A stretch of DNA of 64,000 nt. Source: JACNJF01 sp050288105. Lineage in GTDB: Bacteria; Pseudomonadota; Gammaproteobacteria; GCA-001735895. Positions 1-8,882 of the stretch are shown here, piece by piece. Made by a program: the position numbers and the translations under genes. Each line of letters starts with the position of its first letter. Position 1 is the stretch's first letter. The notes below the pieces were generated by a model that saw only the letters and a list, made by a program, of their open reading frames with translations, was not told where the DNA came from and did no database searches. Location of the stretch: assembly GCA_050288105.1 (NCBI GenBank), contig JBNKDE010000003.1, positions 1-64,000 of the forward strand. Reading direction: 5' to 3'.

Positions 1-347
1 ATGTCACCAAGTTCTCTTCTTAATGTTCGATGTACACCTGCCATCAGATAATCGCAGACACTCGCAAAAATATCGCTGCTACGACGTGTATTAGCATCGG
101 ACAATGTGGAACGTTTAATATCTCGAGTACCCAGGTGGTAATGATGTGCTTCCTGCGCATTAAAAGCAGTCTCTAACTCTCTTAGACTTTTAACCCCGGA
201 AAGCTGGGCAAAAATCATTGAAACCAGTTGATGCCAACTACTAAAACTCTTGAGGTATTTATCCGAGTTGTGTTCTTTAACTAGCCGGTCAAAAACTTCT
301 CTCGGTAATCCTTCCAATAACTCTCTGAATCGTGTTTTACTATACAT
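1..347 (-). CDS. IS4-family transposase, N-terminal part (runs off window)
   Basis: An open frame starts at ATG 345-347 (Met-Tyr-Ser-Lys-Thr-Arg) and runs without a stop past the left edge, so only about 115 residues are visible. The sequence looks like the DUF4372-type N-terminal domain that precedes the DDE catalytic core in a group of IS4-family transposases; the segments WHQLVSMIFAQLSG and SLRELETAF are typical. The catalytic core lies outside the window, so activity cannot be judged. A probable element end lies at about 433-452. Family assignment is by recognition, not by search. Confidence 0.75.
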   Translation of the reverse strand, partial: MYSKTRFRELLEGLPREVFDRLVKEHNSDKYLKSFSSWHQLVSMIFAQLSGVKSLRELETAFNAQEAHHYHLGTRDIKRSTLSDANTRRSSDIFASVCDYLMAGVHRTLRRELGD

Positions 348-432
348 GTTGAAGCCTCGGGGTTGTTGAGTCGTATCAATGGGTTTTACCCTTTAAACCC
401 TTTGGCTTCAACACTTTCAAAGCTCAATTTAT

Positions 433-452
433 TTTTATCCCGGACAGTAGTG
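433..452. repeat. Probable terminal inverted repeat of the IS element
   Basis: The segment TTTATCCCGGACAGTAGTG lies about 85 bases upstream of the transposase start, where one end of an IS4-type element is expected, and has the look of the ends of such elements. The other end is outside the window, so neither the repeat nor a target duplication can be confirmed. Confidence 0.4.
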
Positions 453-548
453 TCAGCTGTTAGAAAGAAGTGACTCGCACGCCTTTTAGAAAGATACTAC
501 AGAGCAAGGACAGCCGGAGTGTGTGAAACAACTATCTGGATGGTTTTG

Positions 549-587
549 GTCATTGCATAGATTGCCGCGCTGACGCTCGCAATGACG
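549..587. repeat. REP-like palindromic repeat (GTCATTGC family)
   Basis: GTCATTGC at 549-556 is the exact reverse complement of GCAATGAC at 580-587, and an inner segment reads ATTGCCGCGCTGACGCTCGC. This resembles a palindromic repeat that is scattered between genes in many proteobacteria. It lies between the IS end and the ppnN stop codon. Together with the IS end it accounts for the gene-free stretch 348-629, where I see nothing else. Confidence 0.5.
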
Positions 588-629
588 TTGTATCAGACTT
601 ATGTAAGGGGTATTCCACTCTGACCCTAA

Positions 630-2006
630 TCAGTTAGTGCTTTGAATATGATAACAGGGCTCGTAAAGTGTTCCCGGCAGCTTCATGCGTTGCTGTTCCA
701 CAAACGCCTGTAATAGCTCATCAACTGGCTGCATGATTTCGGCGTCGCCACTGAGCTCAAATTTACCTTTAAGTTTGATTTCCTGTATGCCCTGCTGTTT
801 GACATTGCCCGCTACCACGCCTGAAAAGGCGCGCCGCAGGTTAGCCGCCAGCAGGTGCTGATGCTGATTCCTGATCAATGAAAGGCCGCGCATATTTTCA
901 TGCGTCGGGTTAAATGGTTGCTGGAATGACTCATCCACAGTCAGGAACCAGTTATAGTAGTAAGCATCGCCCTTGTGTTTGCGAAATTCGCGTACCTGCT
1001 GTATCCCCTTTTTCATTTCCAGGGCGACACGCGCAGGGTCATTAATAATAATCTTGTAACGTTGCTGTGCCTCCAGACCGAGTGTATCCAGAATGAAGCG
1101 GTTAATCTGGTTGTAGTATTCCTTGGCAGATTCAGGACCAGTGAGCACCAGCGGAAATGGCACATCCGCATTGTCCGGATGGCTTAATATGCCCAGCAGG
1201 TAGAGGATTTCTTCCATCGTACCCGCGCCGCCGGGGAATACCACAAAGCCATGTCCCAGGCGCACGAATGCCTCCAGTCGTTTTTCGATATCCGGCATGA
1301 TGACCAGTTTATTGACTATCGGATTAGGTGATTCGGCTGCAATAATGCCGGGCTCGGTCAGGCCGATGTAACGTCCCAGGCCGCTGCGCTGTTTGGCATG
1401 CCCAATGGTGGCACCTTTCATGGGGCCTTTCATCGCACCGGGACCGCATCCGGTACAGATATCCAGGTTGCGCAGCCCCATCTGGTAGCCGACTTCTTTG
1501 GTGTAGTCGTATTCCTGTGGACTGATGGAGTGCCCACCCCAGCAAACTACCAGGTTGGGTTCAAGATGCGGAATGAACAGATCGGCATTACGCAGAATAT
1601 GGAAGATGGCATTGGTGACATCCTCCGATTGTTGCAGATCAAATCGTTGCGAATGAACCACGCTGTGGTGGGCGTAGAGCACATCGCGCAACACGGCAAA
1701 AAGATGTTCATTGATACCAGTAATCAGCTTCCCGTCGACGAATGCAATGGCCGGGGCATTCTTTAATGACAACTTTATCCCGCGTTGCTTCTGAATGACC
1801 TGTATAGAAAAGTCGGGATAACGCTTGATCAGCTCCTGACCATCATCCAGTGGGCTGCCGCAGTTGAGCACTGCCAGCGAACTGTTTCTAAACACCTCGC
1901 CCAGCTCGCCTTCACTGGCTTCGAGAATGTGGCTGACCTCAAATTGAGACAGGTTTTCCATTTGCCCGTTGGGGGCAATCAGGGCATCGACGACATCATA
2001 TTTCAA
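630..2006 (-). CDS. ppnN: Pyrimidine/purine nucleotide 5'-monophosphate nucleosidase PpnN (LOG family)
   Basis: Cytosolic enzyme that cleaves nucleoside monophosphates to free base and ribose 5-phosphate; in E. coli it is controlled by (p)ppGpp. The 458-residue product matches PpnN in length and layout: an N-terminal regulatory domain (NLSQFEV, FRNSSLAVLN, FAVLRDVLYA) followed by a Rossmann-like LOG domain with the PGGAGTMEE motif near residue 258. The start is TTG at 2004-2006. An in-frame TAA lies just upstream, an AAGG ribosome site is suitably spaced, and the extra N-terminal residues align with the start of the E. coli protein. It stands alone, with 129 bases separating its start from the next gene upstream. 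Confidence 0.9.
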   Translation of the reverse strand: MKYDVVDALIAPNGQMENLSQFEVSHILEASEGELGEVFRNSSLAVLNCGSPLDDGQELIKRYPDFSIQVIQKQRGIKLSLKNAPAIAFVDGKLITGINEHLFAVLRDVLYAHHSVVHSQRFDLQQSEDVTNAIFHILRNADLFIPHLEPNLVVCWGGHSISPQEYDYTKEVGYQMGLRNLDICTGCGPGAMKGPMKGATIGHAKQRSGLGRYIGLTEPGIIAAESPNPIVNKLVIMPDIEKRLEAFVRLGHGFVVFPGGAGTMEEILYLLGILSHPDNADVPFPLVLTGPESAKEYYNQINRFILDTLGLEAQQRYKIIINDPARVALEMKKGIQQVREFRKHKGDAYYYNWFLTVDESFQQPFNPTHENMRGLSLIRNQHQHLLAANLRRAFSGVVAGNVKQQGIQEIKLKGKFELSGDAEIMQPVDELLQAFVEQQRMKLPGTLYEPCYHIQSTN

Positions 2007-2135
2007 CGGATTAACACCTTAACTATGCAAGCTAGAAAATCCGTTAAGTATAGCTGATGTCGCTATTGCGATAATGAGCTATTTGTTCAAATAAGATCTT
2101 ACTGACAGGTCGCCAGAACCGATACCAGGGCTTAT

Positions 2136-5100
2136 TTAATTTGCTTTATGCGCCCCGCGTGCGGAAAACCCTCCTGGCATCAGTAGTCTGCTACCGATCA
2201 GTATAAGCAATAGCATCAGCAGAGGGTCAATGGCACCACCGCCACCGCCGCCACCACTGTCACTGCCAGTGCCACCACCGGCGTTTATATCTCCATCAGG
2301 GGTAGCATCGCATACGTCGCCAGAGCCATCCCCGTCAGTATCGAGCTGGTCGCTATTTGCGATATTTATGCAATTGTCGAGCTGATCCGCAACCATATCC
2401 AGATCGGCATCTGTTTGTGCAGCACCACTTCGGGCGGGATATATCCGCAAGTAACCACCTGTCCCGATGTGACTGTCAATACTGATATCGGGTGCACCTA
2501 TGGCGTAGTCGGATTGCCCATCTCCATTGACATCACCGACAGGGGCGACGGCAAAACCGAGCATGTCGTGGGCTGAGCCATTCAGTGTCAGCCAGGGTTC
2601 TGCAGCTATTATTTCAGAATAAAAATCGGCACGTCCCTGATCAACTTCTCCATCGCCAATCGCACGGTTCGCGCCAAGCATGATTGCGGGTTTTCCGCTA
2701 TAGGCTGTGGTCGGTGTAAGCGCCACGGCAACGCCGAATTGTTCGCCACTTGCGGTTCCCTGGATCTTTACTGGTGATGGTGACGTAGAAGTCATCCAGA
2801 ATTGCTGTGAACTCTGATAGATATAGGCTGCGCCGTTGCCATTGTTTTGATCAGCACCCACTACCAGGTCGTCTTTGCCGTCACCGTCGATATCCTCGCC
2901 AGAGGCGATACTGTAGCCAAAGCGGTCGCCCGTCGATTCACCATAGAGAATGAAATCCTGTATACCACGGGTACTGGTTGACCAGTCAATCTGGCTGCCG
3001 AGGAATCCGGCGACCACGCCACGGTTGAATAGAGCTGCCTGGCTTACCGGGTCTGCAAAGGCTGCACCGACCATCAGATCCGGAATGTTATCGCCATCAA
3101 TGTCGCCAACGGCCAGACTGTCTCCCAGGCGATGCTGATCGATCGTCGTGCCTCCAGTGCTGGCGAAGCCTATGCTGAGGATCTTACTTCTGGGTGGTGA
3201 AGACTCCTGCCAGTAGGCACTGGATGCGCGATATACGTGTACCGCTCCAGTGATTATTCCGTATTCGAATCCACCCCTGAGACCGGTATCGCCAATGATC
3301 AAATCATTCAGGTCATCATTGTCGATGTCGGCGATCAACAGTGAAATGCCAAACTTATCCGATACAGGCTGATCCACAGAAAAAATCTGTTGCTCGATCA
3401 ACAGCGGCGTGCCGAATGAAGTCTTTGACCCCATCAGCAGGTAAACGCCCTGGTCGGAGGACACCGCAATGTCTGCAAGCTGATCGTTATTCAGATCTCC
3501 AACCGCCAGAGCTTTACCGAGGTTAGTCGTACCGGGGATAGTGGTAGGGGCTGTAGCCTTGGCTCCATCCGCTGATCCGTAGTAGACGACTATCGCGCCC
3601 TGGCCCTGATAACCCGGAGCGGTCGCGACGACATCTGAATAATTATCACCATTGATGTCGCCAGCGGCGATGCGATAGCCGAGCTGATTGTCTGCGCTAC
3701 CGGTTATACGAAACTCTTTTGCTGGAGCAGTGCTTTCGGCGAGCAATGGGTAGGTTTCGGCGATAAACTCAGCAAGGTTGCTGGCACCATCATTATCCGG
3801 GTCAAGCATGGCGTCTGCCGGGTTGTTTTCATCCAGTCCGTATTGCCGCTCCCATTCATCGGCTATGAGGTCTCCATCGGCATCTTCAGCATAGCGTGGA
3901 TCATTCGGAAAAGCGTCTGCTACATCTACGATGGTATCTCCATCTGCGTCGGCAAGATCTATCGTAATGGTTGCCAGATTGCTATCCTGAAAATGTGGGC
4001 CGTCATCGTTAAGATCGATATCGAGCGTAAACTGTACGTTTTGCAGGGCCGTGGCCAGTGCGATACTGGCACGCAGGTTGATCAGTTTTTCCTCGCCTAC
4101 AGCCAGGTCACCAAGCGCGCACACGATCACGCTGTTGCCACTACAGTTACTATCCATCGACACAATGGTCATTCCTGTGGGCAGCTCGAAGCTGGCGCTG
4201 GTGTTGCGTGCGATCAATCCCGACCAGCCCTCAGGAGATTTATTGGTGACCATAAGCTGCAGGTCGAAGGGGGTGTCAGGATCTACAGCTTGAGAGGGCT
4301 TGTTCATCACGGCGCTCACCACGGTAGCTTCTACAACCGTGATAGAGGTGCTTGCGGCCAGAGTCAGATAGGGTTCACCAGCATTATCATGGTTGATGAA
4401 AGGCATCTTGATGGAGTAGCTACCGGTATCAAGATAGGTATGACCAGCGACGACCATGCCCTTGCCGGTTCCCGGACGTCCGCCGGTTGATGACACTCTG
4501 TCGCTGTCCGGAGTGAAATCGATTTGCGGTGAGATTTCGTCGCCGTTCTCATCCGTACGACCGGAATTGACCCAGCTCGGCGCTAAGGCCTTGATGTCGT
4601 CACCCCAATCGATACTGGTGAGCTCTGGTTGATAGTTTTCATCGACATCACTGAAATCTGCCTGGATCATACGGTTAAACCCGCGTGCTGCCATCAATCT
4701 GGAAGGAAAGGTCACATCCACCAGGTCTGGCACAGGATCGATGATGACGCTGGCGGATGCATCCTCAGCTGCACTGGCGACACCATCCGAGGCATTGAAA
4801 GCGAAGCTGTCGCCACCATTGTAGTCAGTATCTGGGATATAACTGTAGATCGCTGAATTATCGGTACTGGCGATCATTGATAGTCTTCCGTGTGCCGGTG
4901 CCTGTGTAATGCTGAAACTATGGGTATCCAGACCGCCGTCTCCACTGCTGATAAAGCCATCAGGATCCTTAGAAATTACACGCACGAACACATTGCTATC
5001 TTCATCCAGCTGACAGCTTACTGGCGCGGGCAGGGTGTCGAAAGAGGTGAAGCTGTTGTAGCACAGAATCTGCAGATCCTGTGGCGGGCGGAAGGCTCGG

Positions 5101-8100
5101 GTCACCGATAGCGAAACCGTTGCTGGAATGCTGGTGTCGATGCCATCGTCGACGATATAGCTGAAACTGTCTGCACCCTGAAAATTGAAATCCGATACAT
5201 ATTTGATTTTGGCACTGTGGTCGGTGACATCGTAAAACGGCAGGGTTCTAAATACATGCAGGAAATTGTCGCCGTTATCCGTGTCGCTGTTTATTACATA
5301 AAAGGTACTCGAGTTAACCGATAATGCTTTTGGTTTGCCAAAGTTACCGAGCATGAAGCCACCATTGTTTCCCTGATTGATACCTGTACCGGTTGAGCGT
5401 GCCTCGCCGGCAAAAGCACCGTCGCTACCGAAGCGTTGCACACGTGAGTTGCCGGTATCGGCGACGTAGAGGATGTCGCGTGGTCCCATTTTCATGCTTT
5501 CAGGGAATTTGAAAGCGCCAGGGCGGTCAGCGCCAGTGAACAGGTCGTAGCTGATATCATCATAGCCTGTCGAGGTCACAGCATGTGCCTGTTCGCATTT
5601 CTCGTCACTGCACTGAAAGCCGCGCGAAATGCCGAGTGTCTCATCACAGGCATTATAAAAAACGCCTTCGCTGTTCTGACGGTTGGCTGTGCAATCTCCC
5701 ATCCAGCCGATGAATGCACCGGTTTGCCAGACGCCATTCTCGTCCTGATAAGCCGGTGCGTATTTAAGGATACGACTGAGGTCACGTTGCGCGATGTACA
5801 CATAGCCCTCACTGTCCACCTCGATATCCGTGGCCAGCGGGCAGAGTTCCTGCAACTGGAAGCGGTAATAGGTGCCCTTCTTGACAATGGGTGGAATGAT
5901 TGAGTCCTGCAGTACGTTATAGGTGTAAATGGGACCGTCGCCAGTGGTCTTCAGGCATTGGCCGGGTACCGAGGTGAATCCGTCGCGTTGTGCCATCGGC
6001 ACAGTTTCATGCACCGGCTGTTGCACGATGTCCGTGGTGTACAGCGGGTACTGGTCTTCAAAGGTGGTTGAACGGAAGGCACTGGCCGAATAGTTGGCGC
6101 TTACCTCAAGCTCGCGATTGGTTTGATAGGTATCATCCAGAGGTTTGACACGAAAGCCGAATCCGCGTAACTCGTAAAAAATCTGATCGTCAATGTTAAC
6201 TGCCATATCCTGCAGCTTGTCGTGTTCACCGAGTTCATTGCTGCTAGAGGATTGATCACCGTAGACACCAAAAAAATCCAGATCGCGGTTCATGCCATAG
6301 ATGCGGGTACGGGTCACGTTGCTGCCATCGGTGGTATCGGTTGCAAAAGTCATGGTTGAAAACCACAGCCAGCCAAGGCCGTCGACGCTGAACTCGCTAT
6401 CAATCAGGGTGCTGCTCGTTGCCAGGCTACTGATATCGCGCATCGCAAGCAGTTCACCCGCTTCATTCCATTTGGAAATCCGGGCTAAAGGTGAGGCAGC
6501 GTTGTTGCTACAGCTCCAGAAGGCGTCACGCACATAATAAAATCCATCGTCGTCTACGTGTACATAACTGGGCTCGTAAACGAAGTTGTCTGGAATTGCC
6601 AGCGCATTATCGCAGTAACTGGTTCTCAACAGGGTAGATCGACCGGAACTGCTGGCAAGACGAAAAGCATCCGCTAATGACCCCAATGGGCTGGTTCGAA
6701 CAATCTCATTATCCTCGATGGTTTCATGGTCTCCGACTGGCGACAGGCGAAAATCTTCGATGAAAAACGGCAGTAGTGGTGCCTCAAACTGGCCATTCTG
6801 CGGGTAGTCCTGGATCTTGAATGCCAAGGGGTCAACTCGGCCATCGAGTACATCATAATCAGCACCGCTGAGTGCTATTTCTACAGCGGTTGCGGTTATT
6901 GTGTCGGCGCTAGCGCTGGCAGCTTCCGGTGCAGTATTGGTGCCGGGTGTCTTGATGGTGACGTACTGCGTATATTGATCAGGGTTTTCCTGTGCTGCTA
7001 CGGTGATATTGCCGGAGGCATCCTGCGCCTGCCAGGTGATGGCATAGCGATGATCGACTTCGAGCAGCTCTGGAGCATCATTGCTGAAGATGGGGCGCGG
7101 GTCGGCGAGATCAACGATCTTGGGGCGACCGAGCGGAAACTGCTGTGTGGTCAGGTCTATCGCGGTCAGGGACTCGCGCGCAAAACCATCCGGCGGTAGC
7201 AACAGTGGAGGCTGTGTGTCGGCCACCGAGACGTATTGAGTGAGCACGGTATACACATCATCACCAACCAGGCTCTGGTTGGCGTCCAGGGGTTGTCCCG
7301 TATAGTAAGGACCCGCATCCCAGGCGCGCCAGTGGATGGGTGTAGCTTCACCGATCTTCATCAACGTTGATTCATGGTCCAGCAGGGTGAACGTTGTGGG
7401 TCGACCACAATCGTCGAAAACCTGAAACCTGTCCTGTAGACTGCCAACCACCCGTCCGAGGCGTACACCACCAAAATCAGTGGCCTCCAGTGAGATGTCC
7501 TGGCTCAGAATTTTCCCGGCTGTGGTTGCATCCTTGAAGTAGGGTGGATGCTGATCCCAGATCGTGATTTTCTGGCTGTCCTTATTCACTGCGGAAGTGA
7601 AGCTCACGTACTCAAGAGCATCATCCAGTTCCTTAAGCGCCGCTTCCAGTTCTGGCGTGTTGCCTTCGCCTACAAATTTATCCCAGAACGCGTCATCCAG
7701 GTTCAGGTCTTCTGTATGCAGGTCCTGCAGTAACTGGTCTGCCTTGAACTTCACCCCCAGCTTAATCAATTTCGCAATCAGCTTGCCGCGCAGGAGTTTT
7801 GCACGAGCCCATAGTTGGGCGTTTCGCGCCTGGCTGCGGGTAGCCGTGGTTGACAGTGAACCGTTCTGGGAGATCTTCTTGTAGAGACTGTCCATCTGGC
7901 TTGAAACCGCTTGTTTCTGCTTGCCTTTTTCTGAATACAGGTTATACGGCAGAGTCAGGGCGGGTATGCCGATGTCGAGAACCCAGCTTACCCGGGTTTC
8001 TGCAGCCCAGTTAATCACATGCTCTCCTTCTGGCAGGATAGCCGGGTTATCTGCACTGACTCTGACGCGCGCATGGGGGTGGTAGACCGTGGGCTGACCA

Positions 8101-8555
8101 AGCTCGCCAAAAGGGGAGGCTTTGAGTGGCGCGCCAGAAAGCATATCCGTAGCAAGAAAATAGTATCTGGTCTGGTCAGCTTCAAGTTTCTCAGCCGCGT
8201 TGAGGTAGTATTCGCAATAACCAACAGAACCCGAATCGTAGGAACTGTAATTGGGAAAATCCTCAAAATCTGCTGGCGCTTCGAATACCGGCGGGGTGAA
8301 GCGAACACTTAAATCAAAACCAAAGGTCGCTATTTCTGCTGGCAGAGAGATGTTGTAAAAAGGTACCAGTCCAATCGCTAACGAGGTCAGGCTACTACCG
8401 GTTACCGTATTGAGCTGGATTTCGAGGGCGCTGTTATCATCCGGACTGGCTGTAGATACAGCATGGGCCTGTTGACTGACGGCAGTAGCCAGTACCAGGC
8501 CAAGCAGAGAGGTGGATAATATCGAAGCGATTTTTTGTTGTTGTCGGTTACGCAT
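2136..8555 (-). CDS. Giant secreted FG-GAP/NHL repeat protein with GlyGly-CTERM anchor
   Basis: Envelope or secreted protein of about 2139 residues, function unknown. An N-terminal signal peptide ends near AQQAHA-like residues (SQQAHA). Then come long Ig-like and cadherin-like stretches; NHL-type repeats near residue 1040 (ILYVADTGNSRVQRFG); two tandem-95-like segments near 1145 and 1265 (GADSFSYIVDDG, GGDSFAFNASDG); thrombospondin type 3 calcium-binding repeats near 1540-1610; six or seven FG-GAP integrin-like propeller repeats from about 1620 to 2050; another TSP3 repeat; and a Gly-rich segment, a hydrophobic helix and a basic end typical of GlyGly-CTERM (rhombosortase) substrates. ATG 8555 is chosen because a GGGGGA ribosome site precedes it; an in-frame ATG 45 bases upstream has none. 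No rhombosortase is in the window. Confidence 0.85.
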   Translation of the reverse strand: MRNRQQQKIASILSTSLLGLVLATAVSQQAHAVSTASPDDNSALEIQLNTVTGSSLTSLAIGLVPFYNISLPAEIATFGFDLSVRFTPPVFEAPADFEDFPNYSSYDSGSVGYCEYYLNAAEKLEADQTRYYFLATDMLSGAPLKASPFGELGQPTVYHPHARVRVSADNPAILPEGEHVINWAAETRVSWVLDIGIPALTLPYNLYSEKGKQKQAVSSQMDSLYKKISQNGSLSTTATRSQARNAQLWARAKLLRGKLIAKLIKLGVKFKADQLLQDLHTEDLNLDDAFWDKFVGEGNTPELEAALKELDDALEYVSFTSAVNKDSQKITIWDQHPPYFKDATTAGKILSQDISLEATDFGGVRLGRVVGSLQDRFQVFDDCGRPTTFTLLDHESTLMKIGEATPIHWRAWDAGPYYTGQPLDANQSLVGDDVYTVLTQYVSVADTQPPLLLPPDGFARESLTAIDLTTQQFPLGRPKIVDLADPRPIFSNDAPELLEVDHRYAITWQAQDASGNITVAAQENPDQYTQYVTIKTPGTNTAPEAASASADTITATAVEIALSGADYDVLDGRVDPLAFKIQDYPQNGQFEAPLLPFFIEDFRLSPVGDHETIEDNEIVRTSPLGSLADAFRLASSSGRSTLLRTSYCDNALAIPDNFVYEPSYVHVDDDGFYYVRDAFWSCSNNAASPLARISKWNEAGELLAMRDISSLATSSTLIDSEFSVDGLGWLWFSTMTFATDTTDGSNVTRTRIYGMNRDLDFFGVYGDQSSSSNELGEHDKLQDMAVNIDDQIFYELRGFGFRVKPLDDTYQTNRELEVSANYSASAFRSTTFEDQYPLYTTDIVQQPVHETVPMAQRDGFTSVPGQCLKTTGDGPIYTYNVLQDSIIPPIVKKGTYYRFQLQELCPLATDIEVDSEGYVYIAQRDLSRILKYAPAYQDENGVWQTGAFIGWMGDCTANRQNSEGVFYNACDETLGISRGFQCSDEKCEQAHAVTSTGYDDISYDLFTGADRPGAFKFPESMKMGPRDILYVADTGNSRVQRFGSDGAFAGEARSTGTGINQGNNGGFMLGNFGKPKALSVNSSTFYVINSDTDNGDNFLHVFRTLPFYDVTDHSAKIKYVSDFNFQGADSFSYIVDDGIDTSIPATVSLSVTRAFRPPQDLQILCYNSFTSFDTLPAPVSCQLDEDSNVFVRVISKDPDGFISSGDGGLDTHSFSITQAPAHGRLSMIASTDNSAIYSYIPDTDYNGGDSFAFNASDGVASAAEDASASVIIDPVPDLVDVTFPSRLMAARGFNRMIQADFSDVDENYQPELTSIDWGDDIKALAPSWVNSGRTDENGDEISPQIDFTPDSDRVSSTGGRPGTGKGMVVAGHTYLDTGSYSIKMPFINHDNAGEPYLTLAASTSITVVEATVVSAVMNKPSQAVDPDTPFDLQLMVTNKSPEGWSGLIARNTSASFELPTGMTIVSMDSNCSGNSVIVCALGDLAVGEEKLINLRASIALATALQNVQFTLDIDLNDDGPHFQDSNLATITIDLADADGDTIVDVADAFPNDPRYAEDADGDLIADEWERQYGLDENNPADAMLDPDNDGASNLAEFIAETYPLLAESTAPAKEFRITGSADNQLGYRIAAGDINGDNYSDVVATAPGYQGQGAIVVYYGSADGAKATAPTTIPGTTNLGKALAVGDLNNDQLADIAVSSDQGVYLLMGSKTSFGTPLLIEQQIFSVDQPVSDKFGISLLIADIDNDDLNDLIIGDTGLRGGFEYGIITGAVHVYRASSAYWQESSPPRSKILSIGFASTGGTTIDQHRLGDSLAVGDIDGDNIPDLMVGAAFADPVSQAALFNRGVVAGFLGSQIDWSTSTRGIQDFILYGESTGDRFGYSIASGEDIDGDGKDDLVVGADQNNGNGAAYIYQSSQQFWMTSTSPSPVKIQGTASGEQFGVAVALTPTTAYSGKPAIMLGANRAIGDGEVDQGRADFYSEIIAAEPWLTLNGSAHDMLGFAVAPVGDVNGDGQSDYAIGAPDISIDSHIGTGGYLRIYPARSGAAQTDADLDMVADQLDNCINIANSDQLDTDGDGSGDVCDATPDGDINAGGGTGSDSGGGGGGGAIDPLLMLLLILIGSRLLMPGGFSARGAHKAN

Positions 8556-8712
8556 AACAGTCCCCCGGACTGGCTGATCTGTTAAAATCCTGGCAAACAT
8601 GACTAGTTGAAGTTGCTGTTGTACCTTAACAAAGGTGCCAGAGGGGCTGAATTAGCCATGTGGCTATTTCTGACCAGTAGGGTCAGGTATTTGTGAACTG
8701 CATCAAGTTTTA
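8556..8712 (-). promoter_or_regulatory. Upstream region A, duplicated at 11525-11690
   Basis: About 155 bases upstream of the giant secreted protein match the region upstream of the lipoprotein gene almost base for base. Shared blocks include GTTGTACCTTA, CAAAGGTGCCAGA and TATTTGTGAACTGC. On the minus strand the block holds a TTGATG hexamer that may be a -35 element. The palindrome at 8654-8665 lies inside it. Conservation of this stretch in two copies, while downstream coding sequence has diverged, suggests it carries regulatory signals. Confidence 0.6.
8654..8665. promoter_or_regulatory. Candidate operator palindrome, copy A
   Basis: AGCCATGTGGCT is a 12-base dyad (AGCCA / TGGCT) with near-symmetric flanks. 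The identical 12-mer occurs at 11623-11634 in the duplicated upstream region. The size and symmetry suit a dimeric helix-turn-helix regulator; the neighbouring LuxR-type regulator is the natural candidate. That link is inference. Confidence 0.5.
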
Positions 8713-8737
8713 ATTGGCAGCATCCGGGATTCCTTTT

Positions 8738-8812
8738 GTAGCACGTGTTGCTACGGCGCAAGCTTTGCCGCCGGTCTGGGCGCTCGGTGGTCGCAGACCG
8801 TAGCGACCACCG
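8738..8812. repeat. Two strong hairpins between the lipoprotein and giant-protein genes
   Basis: GTAGCA (8738-8743) pairs with TGCTAC (8749-8754). CGGTGGTCGC (8785-8794) pairs perfectly with GCGACCACCG (8803-8812). They lie just downstream of the lipoprotein stop codon. Neither has a T-run on the minus strand, so a REP-type element or RNA-end stabiliser fits better than a classic terminator. Confidence 0.5.
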
Positions 8813-8882
8813 TTACTTTAAACGCTGTATTAAAAGGTATTCAATTGATGCCTGTGAATAGCAGATTTTGGAAACGTTGCTG

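Noticed and set aside
3843..4490. 215-codon plus-strand frame inside the giant protein gene
   Set aside because: Antisense shadow created by the codon pattern of the repeat-rich gene; no likeness to known proteins.
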